A stretch of DNA of 64,000 nucleotides from Promicromonospora umidemergens. Lineage in GTDB: Bacteria; Actinomycetota; Actinomycetes; Actinomycetales; Cellulomonadaceae. The DNA lies in assembly GCF_024171995.1 (NCBI RefSeq), contig NZ_JAMTCT010000021.1:44252-108251 (forward strand), given 5' to 3'. Numbering within the stretch: position 1 is the stretch's first letter; every line of letters starts with the position of its first letter. The position numbers were made by a program, and so were the translations under genes. Of this stretch, positions 56,977 to 64,000 are shown in pieces. A model generated the notes under the pieces. It saw nothing but the letters and a program-made list of their open reading frames with translations, was not told where the DNA came from and did no database searches.

Positions 56977-59151
56977 ATGACGATCGCCCCCGAATCTCGC
57001 CAGCTGCTGCAGATGGCGCCGTATGCGCGTGGCAAGCGCAGCCCGGTCACCTGCCGCCTCAAGTGTGCGGACGCCTGCTCCCATCCCGCTCCGAACGAGA
57101 GCGCCAACGAGTACTTCAAGGACGTGGTGAGCGCGGCACTGTCCCGCCGCGCCATGCTCGGCAGCATCGCGGTCGCCACCGGTGCGGTCGTGATCGGTAC
57201 GGAGGTGGTCGGCGCGCCGTCGGCCACCGCGCACGGCTGGGGTCACGGGCACGACGGCGGGCGCGGCGGCCTCTCGTTCCGGCCCGTCGCCTCTCAGGCA
57301 GCCGACGTCGATGCCCTGGTGGTCCCGGAGGGTTTCACGTGGAGCCCGATCATCCGCTGGGGCGACCCGATCCTGCCCGGTGCCGAGCCGTTCGACGTCA
57401 GCTCACAGAGCGCCGCCAAGCAGGCCCGCGCGTTCGGGTACAACTGCGACTACCTGGAGCTCTTGCCGCTCGGCCGTGGTCGGCACGTGTGGTCCGGCAA
57501 GGGCCGCACTGGCCGACGGCGCGGCCGCGACCTGGGCACCTCGGCCCTGATGGTGTCCAACCATGAGTACACCAACGCCGGGATCATGTTCGACGAGACC
57601 TACGACGCCGCGACGCGTCGGGCGATCGAGCGGGCCGCGCACGGCATGTCCGTGGTGCAGGTGGAGCGCCGCCGCGAGGGCAAGCCGTGGGAGTACGAGC
57701 CGCGCAGCCGGTACAACCGCCGCGTGCACGTCGGCACCAAGTTCACGCTCGACGGCCCGGCCGCCGGGTCGGACCTGCTCAAGACCGTCGACGACCCGAC
57801 CGGCACCCGCGTGCTGGGCACCCTGAACAACTGCGCCGGCGGGACCACGCCCTGGGGAACGGTGCTCTCGGGCGAGGAGAACTTCCACGGCTACTTCCGG
57901 GTGGACGGCACCGACCCGCGCGACGCGCGCTACGGGCTGAGCAGCTCGACGTCGCCCACCAGCTACGGCTGGGAGCTGGACGAGCCGCGCTTCTCCGGGC
58001 ACAACGAGGGCTACGAGAACGAGTCACGCCGCTTCGGGTACATGGTGGAGATCGACCCCTACGACCCGGAATCCACGCCCGTGAAGCACACCGCGATGGG
58101 CCGCTTCAAGCACGAGGGTGCCGAGGTCATCCTGTCGCGCCACGGCCACGCCGTCGCGTACATGGGCGACGACGAGCGCTGGGAGTACGTCTACAAGTTC
58201 GTCTCTTCCGACCGGTTCCGGGACGGAGACAGCCTGGGCGCCCGGCGGCACAACATGGGCCTGCTCAGCCGCGGCTCGCTCTACGTCGCGAAGTTTTTGG
58301 GCGACAGCACCGGGGAGATCGACGGGTCGGGCGACCTGCCGTCCGACGGAGCGTTCGACGGGCGTGGGGTCTGGATGCCGCTGCTGATCGACGGGCGCAG
58401 CGCGGTGGCCGGGATGTCTGCCGAGGAGGTCGCGGTGTTCACGCGCCAGGCGGCCGATGCCGTCGGCGCCACGAAGATGGACCGTCCGGAGGACATCCAG
58501 CCCAACCCTGTGACCGGCAAGATCTATCTGGCCTGCACCAACAACTCCGAGCGCGTGCCCGGCGCGGCGCGTGGCGCCGTCGACGAGGCCAACCCGCGCG
58601 ACCGCCGGGTGGTCAGCGGAGAGACCCAGACCGGCAACCGGGACGGGCACGTCATCGAGATCACCGAGGACGGCGACCACACCGGCACCACGTTCCGCTG
58701 GAACATCCTGCTGCTGTGCGGCAACCCAGAGGTCAACGAGTCCGTGTACTTCGCCGGGTTCCCCGTGGACCGGGTCTCGCCGATCTCCTGCCCGGACAAC
58801 GTGGCGTTCGACTCCGAGGGCAACTTGTGGATCTCGACGGACGGCGCGTCGAGCCCCATGGGGCGCTGCGACGGTCTGTTCAAGGTGCCGCTCACCGGCC
58901 GCGAGCGCGGGCACGTGCAGCAGTTCCTGTCCGTGCCTACCGGGGCGGAGACCTGCGGGCCGATCATCGACGACGAGGACGGGATGGTCTACGTCGCCGT
59001 GCAGCACCCGGGCGAGGACGGCTCGTTCGCCGCGCAGCAGTCGTACTTCCCTGACTACCTCGCGCCGGGTGAGCCGGCCGAGGCCGGTGCGTGGCGCGGT
59101 CCGCGGCCGTCCGTCGTCCAGGTGTGGCGGGAGGGCTCACGCCACCGCTGA
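56977..59151 (+). CDS. phoX: PhoX-family alkaline phosphatase (DUF839), Tat-exported
   Basis: The 724-residue protein has a twin-arginine signal set about 45 residues in (LSRRAMLGSIAVATGAVVIG), then the PhoX beta-propeller with LMVSNHEYTN, NNCAGGTTPWGTVLSGEENF, RFKHEGAEV and CPDNVAFDSEGNLWISTDG. PhoX enzymes need Ca2+ and Fe3+ and release phosphate from organic esters. It follows the pst-ars genes, so it would feed phosphate to PstSCAB. Upstream (56858-56880) are GTTCAT and GTTTCC elements 12 bases apart, a weak PHO box at best. Confidence 0.93.
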   Translation: MTIAPESRQLLQMAPYARGKRSPVTCRLKCADACSHPAPNESANEYFKDVVSAALSRRAMLGSIAVATGAVVIGTEVVGAPSATAHGWGHGHDGGRGGLSFRPVASQAADVDALVVPEGFTWSPIIRWGDPILPGAEPFDVSSQSAAKQARAFGYNCDYLELLPLGRGRHVWSGKGRTGRRRGRDLGTSALMVSNHEYTNAGIMFDETYDAATRRAIERAAHGMSVVQVERRREGKPWEYEPRSRYNRRVHVGTKFTLDGPAAGSDLLKTVDDPTGTRVLGTLNNCAGGTTPWGTVLSGEENFHGYFRVDGTDPRDARYGLSSSTSPTSYGWELDEPRFSGHNEGYENESRRFGYMVEIDPYDPESTPVKHTAMGRFKHEGAEVILSRHGHAVAYMGDDERWEYVYKFVSSDRFRDGDSLGARRHNMGLLSRGSLYVAKFLGDSTGEIDGSGDLPSDGAFDGRGVWMPLLIDGRSAVAGMSAEEVAVFTRQAADAVGATKMDRPEDIQPNPVTGKIYLACTNNSERVPGAARGAVDEANPRDRRVVSGETQTGNRDGHVIEITEDGDHTGTTFRWNILLLCGNPEVNESVYFAGFPVDRVSPISCPDNVAFDSEGNLWISTDGASSPMGRCDGLFKVPLTGRERGHVQQFLSVPTGAETCGPIIDDEDGMVYVAVQHPGEDGSFAAQQSYFPDYLAPGEPAEAGAWRGPRPSVVQVWREGSRHR

Positions 59152-59162
59152 GCCGTTACCTC

Positions 59163-59193
59163 GACGCCCGTCGCCCTCGGGGCGGCGGGCGTC
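59163..59193. terminator. bidirectional terminator hairpin between convergent genes
   Basis: GACGCCCGTCGCC and GGCGGCGGGCGTC pair over 13 bp with one G-T pair and a 5-base loop, between the phoX stop and the convergent ArsR-GNAT stop. Confidence 0.7.
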
Positions 59194-59223
59194 GCCGTCT
59201 GCGGACAGCCCTGCAGACCGGGC

Positions 59224-60060
59224 TCAGTTCACGACGCTGCGGCGTTCCATGAAGACGGTGTCGTGCCAGACGCCGTCGCGCTGAGCGATGCGTTCGCGGA
59301 TGCCGAGGGTGCGGAACCCGGCCGTGTGGTGCAGGCCGACGCTGCTCCGGTTCTCGGCGAAGATCGAGGTCTGCAGCGTCCAGAGGCCGCCCTCGTCGGC
59401 GGCCATGACCTGCTTGCGGATCAATGCCTTGCCGATTCCACGGCCCCTGTACCCGTGGCCGACGTAGATCGAGGTCTCGGCGACACCGGAGTAGACCTCG
59501 CGCGCTGACGCGGGGGTTGCGGCGGCCCAGCCGACGACCTCGCCGTCGATCTCGGCGACCCAGCGGTGGTCCGGCAGCCACTTCGCGTCCAGCGACGCGC
59601 GGCTCGGAACGGCGGTCTCGAAGGTCGCGAGGCCGGTCGCGAGGCCTTCGCCGTAGATGCGACGAACAGCGGCCCAGTCCAGGTCCCGCAGCGCACGTAC
59701 GGTCACGTCGGCCGGGACGTCCTCAGGGCAGCATGGGCGGGGCGCGAGCAGGCCCATCACGGCGTCGGCGGCGTGCGGCAACCCCACGCAGCACGCGGGG
59801 TTGATCGTGACCAGGGTCGCGGTGCCCTCCTTGTGCAGCTGGACGAACCCGACGTCGGCGAGCTTGCGTACGTGGTGGGAGCAGGTGGACTGGCTGATGC
59901 CCAGGACCTCCGTGAGCGCGCCGACCGTCATCCCCTGCGGCGCCGTAGCGACCGCATGCAGCAACCGGACCCGGGTCGGCTCGGCCAAGCAGGCGAACCA
60001 GGCCGCATAGGTGGAAGCCTCGGCGTCGGGCAGGACCTGGGCCTCGAGGGTCGTCGTCAT
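59224..60060 (-). CDS. ArsR-GNAT fusion (module B)
   Basis: A 278-residue paralogue of the gene at 7208-8062 with the same plan: ArsR winged helix, CC pairs (INPACCVGL, PRPCCPED) and ArsN-like acetyltransferase domain. The two proteins are alike over their whole length, differing mainly at the N-terminus and by scattered substitutions. The ATG at 60060 lies just inside the operator. It probably regulates the divergent MFS-monooxygenase operon. Confidence 0.85.
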   Translation of the reverse strand: MTTTLEAQVLPDAEASTYAAWFACLAEPTRVRLLHAVATAPQGMTVGALTEVLGISQSTCSHHVRKLADVGFVQLHKEGTATLVTINPACCVGLPHAADAVMGLLAPRPCCPEDVPADVTVRALRDLDWAAVRRIYGEGLATGLATFETAVPSRASLDAKWLPDHRWVAEIDGEVVGWAAATPASAREVYSGVAETSIYVGHGYRGRGIGKALIRKQVMAADEGGLWTLQTSIFAENRSSVGLHHTAGFRTLGIRERIAQRDGVWHDTVFMERRSVVN

Positions 60061-60081
60061 GAACATCATGATCGATCAGAC

Positions 60082-60113
60082 TCGATGGTTGCGTCAATCG
60101 ACGACGGTCGATA
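60082..60113. promoter_or_regulatory. divergent ArsR-type operator, module B
   Basis: TCGATGGTTGCGTCAATCG, a 4-base spacer, then CGGTCGATA: 29 of 32 bases equal the module A block at 8083-8114. A further ATCGAACAACATCGAT lies at 60131-60146. Confidence 0.72.
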
Positions 60114-60158
60114 GAGTCCCGACCAGTCAGATCGAACAACATCGATGGGAGAACTGTC

Positions 60159-60215
60159 ATGAGCACGTTGCCCCCTGTCGGTGCCGTCCTCCGGCCGCTG
60201 AGGTGCGAGCCATGA
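60159..60215 (+). CDS. 18-residue leader ORF overlapping the MFS start
   Basis: An ATG placed as the monooxygenase ATG is in module A opens MSTLPPVGAVLRPLRCEP and stops in TGA that overlaps the MFS ATG (ATGA). A GGGAGAA ribosome-binding site precedes it. It may couple translation to the MFS gene, or be the former N-terminus of the MFS protein, now frameshifted. Confidence 0.45.
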   Translation: MSTLPPVGAVLRPLRCEP

Positions 60216-61456
60216 GGGCGGAGGTGGTCGCGGAGCCCGGCTTGTCGCCGGCCGGGCTGCGCAGGGTCCTGGTGACGTTGTGCGTCACCGAGATCACCAG
60301 CTGGGGCATCCTGTATTACGCCTTCCCCGTGCTGGCCGTCGAGATCACGAGGACGACCGGCTGGTCCGGGGCATCCGTGATCGCCGGCTTCTCGGTCGGG
60401 CAGCTGGTGGCGGCGCTGGCGGGGATCCCGATCGGTCGGTGGCTGGACCGGATCGGTCCGCGCTGGCTGATGACTGGCGGTTCGCTGCTCGCGGTCCCCT
60501 CAGTGGTCCTGGTCGCCACGGCACAGGACCTCGCATGGTTCATCACCGCCTGGGCGCTGATGGGGTTGGCGATGGGCGCGACCCTGTACCCACCCGCGTT
60601 CGCGGCCTTGACTCGCTGGTACGGTCCGCGGCGCGTGTTCGCCCTCACCGTGCTCACCCTCGCTGCCGGCCTGGCGTCCACCGTCTTCGCGCCACTGACG
60701 GCGCTCCTGGCCGCGCACCTGGACTGGCGGCAGACCTACCTCGTGCTCGCAGCCATCCTGGGGGTCATCACGATCCCCGGACACCTGTGGGGACTGCGCG
60801 GCACGTGGCCCGACCCCGAGCCGCACGATCACGCACAGCCGGCCGAGCACCGTAACCCCGGGCAGGTGGCACGCTCCCGCGCCTTCGTCCTCTTGGTGGT
60901 GACGTTCGGCCTGGCCGCGTTCACGGCCTATGCGGTCATCATCAACCTGGTGCCGCTGCTCACCGAACGCGGCCTCACCCCGGGCCTCGCGGCAGTGGCG
61001 CTCGGGCTCGGCGGCGCCGGACAGGTCCTGGGCCGCCTCGGCTACACCACTCTGGTGAGGCACACGAGCGTCCGCACCCGCACCGCAGTGGTGGTCGGCG
61101 CGGTCGCTCTCACCACCGCGGTTCTCGGGCTGGTCACCTCGACGCCGGTGCTGATCGCCGCTTCGGTGATCGCCGGCATGGCCCGCGGGGTGTTCACCCT
61201 GCTGCAGGCCACTGCCGTCACCGACCGCTGGGGCGCCGTGCACTACGGCCGCCTCACCGGTCTGATGTCCGCCCCGCTCGCGATCACCATGTCCCTCGCC
61301 CCGTGGGCGGGGGCCGCAATCGCCGCTGGCTTCGGCGGGTACTCCAGCACCTTCGTGCTGCTGGCCGTGGTCGGTGGCGCCGCTGCGTTCCTCGCACTGG
61401 CCACCACACCCGCCACACGCCCAGCACCGTCTCGGAAGGACACTGATCATGACTGA
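60212..61456 (+). CDS. MFS transporter of arsenic module B (possible arsenical efflux)
   Basis: The 414-residue protein has 12 membrane helices, with VTEITSWGILYYAFPVLAVE in helix 1 and the MFS loop GRWLDRIGPRWLMTGG after helix 2. Homologues of this monocarboxylate-like group occur in ars operons, where some are reported as arsenical exporters (for example ArsK-type); the substrate here is not certain. It is between the ArsR-type operator and the ArsO-like gene, which it overlaps by 8 bp. Module A lacks this gene. Confidence 0.78.
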   Translation: MRAEVVAEPGLSPAGLRRVLVTLCVTEITSWGILYYAFPVLAVEITRTTGWSGASVIAGFSVGQLVAALAGIPIGRWLDRIGPRWLMTGGSLLAVPSVVLVATAQDLAWFITAWALMGLAMGATLYPPAFAALTRWYGPRRVFALTVLTLAAGLASTVFAPLTALLAAHLDWRQTYLVLAAILGVITIPGHLWGLRGTWPDPEPHDHAQPAEHRNPGQVARSRAFVLLVVTFGLAAFTAYAVIINLVPLLTERGLTPGLAAVALGLGGAGQVLGRLGYTTLVRHTSVRTRTAVVVGAVALTTAVLGLVTSTPVLIAASVIAGMARGVFTLLQATAVTDRWGAVHYGRLTGLMSAPLAITMSLAPWAGAAIAAGFGGYSSTFVLLAVVGGAAAFLALATTPATRPAPSRKDTDHD

Positions 61457-62492
61457 CGCGATCGTCATCGGCGGCGGCCAGGCCGGCCTCGCCGCCGCCC
61501 ACGCACTCCTCGCCCAAGGACTGCGTCCCACACTCCTCGAAGCCGGCGACGAGCCGGTTGGTTCGTGGCCGCGCTACTACGACAGCCTCCACCTCTTCTC
61601 CCCCGCCCGGTACAGCACCCTGCCCGGTCTCGCGTTCCCTGGTGACCCGGACCGCTACCCGCGCCGCGACGAGGTGGTCGACTACCTGCGCACCTTCGCC
61701 AAGAGCCTCGACGCGGACATCCGCACCGGCCACCGTGTCACGGCCATCACTCACGACGGCGACCGGTTCACCACGCAGGTGCCGGACGAGCAGCCGCTGT
61801 CCGCGCCGATCGTGATCGCCGCGACCGGCGCGTTCAGCTCGCCCCACCAGCCCTCACTTCCTGGCCTCGATCGATTCACCGGTGCAGTCCTGCACTCGAG
61901 CGAGTACCGGGACCCGGCGCCGTTCGCCGGGCAGCGAGTCGTGGTGGTGGGGGCGGCGAACTCCGCGGTCCAGATCGCGGTCGACCTCGCACCGCACGCC
62001 CGTGTCACTCTCGCCACACGCGCACCGGTCCGGTACACCAACCAGACGCCGCTGGGTCGCGACGCGCACTTCTGGTTGACCGTCAGTGGGTACGACGCGC
62101 TCCCGATCGGACCGTGGCTGGGCACTCAGCCCAGCATGCCCGTGCTGGACACCGGCACCTACCGGACAGCCGTCGACGCGGGACGGCCTGATCAGCGACG
62201 CATGTTCACCGCGATCGACGGCGACGCCGTCACCTGGCCCGACGGCAGCGCCGAAGACGTGGACACCATCCTGCTCGCCACAGGGTTCCGCCCTGACATC
62301 TCCTACCTCGGCGGTCTCGGTGCACTCGACGCGAACGGCGCACCGCGACAGCGTCGTGGCCTGTCCACCACGCATCCCGGCCTGGGCTACGTCGGCCTGG
62401 AGTGGCAGCGCAGCTTCTCCTCGGCCAGCATCCGTGGTGCCGGCCGTGACGCTGCGTACGTGGTCCGCCGTCTCGCCAGACGTCGAGGTTGA
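61449..62492 (+). CDS. ArsO-like flavin-containing monooxygenase (module B)
   Basis: At 347 residues it is exactly as long as its paralogue at 8159-9202 and nearly superimposable: GGGQAGLAAAHALLAQGL, GSWPRYYDSLHLFSPARYST, VVGAANSAVQIAVDLAPHAR, ATGFRPDISYL, then LSTTHPGLGYVGLEWQRSFS. FAD and NADPH sites are intact. It overlaps the MFS gene by 8 bp, so the two products probably act together, oxidising and exporting an arsenical. Confidence 0.83.
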   Translation: MTDAIVIGGGQAGLAAAHALLAQGLRPTLLEAGDEPVGSWPRYYDSLHLFSPARYSTLPGLAFPGDPDRYPRRDEVVDYLRTFAKSLDADIRTGHRVTAITHDGDRFTTQVPDEQPLSAPIVIAATGAFSSPHQPSLPGLDRFTGAVLHSSEYRDPAPFAGQRVVVVGAANSAVQIAVDLAPHARVTLATRAPVRYTNQTPLGRDAHFWLTVSGYDALPIGPWLGTQPSMPVLDTGTYRTAVDAGRPDQRRMFTAIDGDAVTWPDGSAEDVDTILLATGFRPDISYLGGLGALDANGAPRQRRGLSTTHPGLGYVGLEWQRSFSSASIRGAGRDAAYVVRRLARRRG

Positions 62493-62517
62493 AACGATGG
62501 GGCCGGGCGGTCGAACT

Positions 62518-62575
62518 GGCTTGCTTCCTATATCGGTAACTGTCAAAATAGAAATAGGTCAATATACGCCTGGCC
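62518..62575. other. AT-rich patch before the last gene
   Basis: About 58 bp (CTTCCTATATCGG to TATACGCC) far more AT-rich than its surroundings, with AATAGAAATAGG and GGTCAATAT elements. Probably a promoter or operator for the flavoprotein gene 55 bp downstream; it could also mark a junction. Confidence 0.45.
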
Positions 62576-62627
62576 GTCGGATACAGGGCGAGCCCAGCCC
62601 CGTCAGGAACCCGAGCAGAGGAACCTC

Positions 62628-64000
62628 ATGAGCACCTCGTCGCCCCTCAAGATCGTCGTCGTCGGTTCGGTAGCGGCGGGCACCTCCGCCGCCGCCAAAG
62701 CCCGGCGCAACACCGAGACCGCCCGCATCACCGTGTACGAGCGCGACCACGACATCTCCTACTCCGGGTGCGGGTTGCCGTACTTCGTCGGCGGCGAGGT
62801 CGAGACCATCGACGAGCTCACCCCGCGCAACGCCGCGTGGTTCAAGGCCCGTTACGACGTCGACGTCCGCACGGGCCACGAGGTCACCGCGGTCGACGCC
62901 GCAGCCCGGACCGTGACCGTGCGCGACCTCGCCACCGAGGAGACGTTCGAGGACACCTACGACGAGCTGATCCTGGCCACCGGAGTACGCAGCGTGGTCC
63001 CGCCGCTGCCCGGCGTGGACCTGCCCGGGGTATTCACGGTCCGGAACCCGTCCGACGCCCGCGCGATCCGGGAATGGATCGAGGAGCGCCAGGTGCGCCG
63101 CGCCGTCGTCGTCGGTGCCGGATACATCGGGCTGGAGATGACCGAGCAGCTCACCGAGCGCGGCATCGAGGTCACCGTGATCGAAGCGCTGGAGCACGCC
63201 ATGCCGCGCATGGACGCGGACATGTCCGCGCGGGTGGACGCCGAGCTGCGCAAGCACGACGTCGACCTGCGCCTGGGTACGCGCGTCGGCGCGATCGAGG
63301 GCGACGACGGCGGCGTGACCGGGGTGCGTGTCGGTTCCGCGGACGACGGCGACACCGTGCCCACCGACCTGGTGATCGTCTCCGTCGGCGTGCGACCCAA
63401 CCTGGAGCTCGCGCAGCAGGCCGGGGTGACGATCGGCCCGACGGGCGCGATCGCCGTGGACCCACAGGGGCGCACCGATGTGGCGCACGTGTGGGCGGTC
63501 GGGGACGTGGCCGAGTCGTTCAACCTGATCACCGACGAACCCACCTGGGTGCCGCTGGGGTCGACGGCGAACAAGATGGGCCGCATCACCGGTGACGCGA
63601 TCACGGGCGGCACGCTGGAGCACCGAGGCATCCTCGGCACGTCGATCGTGCGGGTCTTCGATCTGGCGGTGGCCCAGACCGGGCTGACGGAGGACCAGGC
63701 CAGGGCGGCCGGGTACGACGTCGAGGTGCTGCACAACATCAAGCCCGACCGGCCCGAGTACCTGGGCGGCGAATCGCTGCTGATCAAGGCCGTCGCCGAC
63801 CGGGCCACCGGGCGGCTGCTCGGCGCGCAGGCCATCGGCGCGTCCGGGGCGGACAAGCGCATCGACGTGCTGGCCACAGCGATCACCTACGGGGCCGACG
63901 TCGCCGACCTGTTCCACCTGGACCTGGCCTACTCCCCCACCTACGCCACGACCAAGGACCCGGTGCACTACACGGGCATGGCGCTGGACAACGCGATCCG
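62628..64000 (+). CDS. CoA-disulfide reductase-type flavoprotein (3' end outside window)
   Basis: The 457 visible residues form an FAD-dependent pyridine nucleotide-disulfide oxidoreductase: VVVGSVAAGTSAAAKARR (FAD), single Cys48 in SYSGCGLPYFVGG, VVVGAGYIGLEMTEQL (NADH), and a dimerisation domain with LAVAQTGLTEDQA and KRIDVLATAITYGADVADL. It is related to the reductase at 32266-34005, but whether it too ends in a rhodanese domain lies beyond the window. The start ATG has GAGGAACC upstream. Confidence 0.87.
   Translation, partial: MSTSSPLKIVVVGSVAAGTSAAAKARRNTETARITVYERDHDISYSGCGLPYFVGGEVETIDELTPRNAAWFKARYDVDVRTGHEVTAVDAAARTVTVRDLATEETFEDTYDELILATGVRSVVPPLPGVDLPGVFTVRNPSDARAIREWIEERQVRRAVVVGAGYIGLEMTEQLTERGIEVTVIEALEHAMPRMDADMSARVDAELRKHDVDLRLGTRVGAIEGDDGGVTGVRVGSADDGDTVPTDLVIVSVGVRPNLELAQQAGVTIGPTGAIAVDPQGRTDVAHVWAVGDVAESFNLITDEPTWVPLGSTANKMGRITGDAITGGTLEHRGILGTSIVRVFDLAVAQTGLTEDQARAAGYDVEVLHNIKPDRPEYLGGESLLIKAVADRATGRLLGAQAIGASGADKRIDVLATAITYGADVADLFHLDLAYSPTYATTKDPVHYTGMALDNAI

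Overview
The window is GC-rich DNA with the gene style of a high-GC actinomycete, probably order Micrococcales. The signs are sortase and LAxTG-anchored proteins, an NlpC/P60 cell-wall hydrolase, DUF6153-type proteins, PadR/HAAS pairs, many GTG starts and four-base gene overlaps. The genus cannot be fixed from sequence alone. The content is mostly accessory: metal and metalloid handling, redox and persulfide control, and phosphate uptake.

Region 1 (1-9202): the end of a surface protein with its sortase, a hydrolase, an NlpC/P60 endopeptidase, a 5'-damaged LysR gene, an acetyltransferase-glutaminase pair, a HAAS-PadR pair, and arsenic module A (ArsR-GNAT fusion divergent from an ArsO-like monooxygenase). 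Region 2 (9239-12763): a copper block of CopC-CopD fusion, DUF305 lipoprotein, DUF6153 protein and a 16-cysteine Csp-like copper storage protein, closed by a broken AraC gene. Region 3 (12794-21664): a zinc block with two choice-of-anchor M type surface proteins, a Fur/Zur regulator among Zur-like boxes, AztD-like and AztC-like zinc proteins without their ABC transporter, then a peptidase E-methyltransferase fusion and a second methyltransferase. Region 4 (21735-25883): a DinB protein and a DrrAB-like exporter with a DUF4097 protein, divergent from a regulator joining an IS30-type HTH to a MarR domain.

Region 5 (25954-34521): two DsbA-like loci share a near-identical operator and are probably run by the BlaI-M56 pair between them. 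Next comes a rhodanese-tailed CoA-disulfide reductase divergent from a Cys-rich mini-protein and a CstR-like repressor, around a perfect CsoR-type palindrome. Region 6 (34579-42873): a hypothetical gene, a phosphotransferase, then an Opp/Cnt-type ABC importer with a fused OppB-OppC permease behind a Zur-like box, and a divergent MFS exporter with an NmtR/CzrA-like sensor. A tRNA 3'-end fragment and strong terminator at 42964-43047 look like an integration scar. Region 7 (43300-46937): a NarK-like transporter and a cytochrome b-molybdopterin oxidoreductase fusion.

Region 8 (47282-62492) is an arsenate/phosphate island: ArsR-ArsC fusion, ArsC, ArsR, a second ArsC fusion, a PhoB-like regulator, pstSCAB, a Cys-type ArsR, an arsenite permease, a PhoX phosphatase and arsenic module B. 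Module B duplicates module A, including its operator, with an MFS gene added. The logic is that high-affinity phosphate uptake and phosphatase sit beside arsenate reduction, arsenite export and organoarsenical acetylation or oxidation. The window ends inside a second CoA-disulfide-reductase-type flavoprotein.
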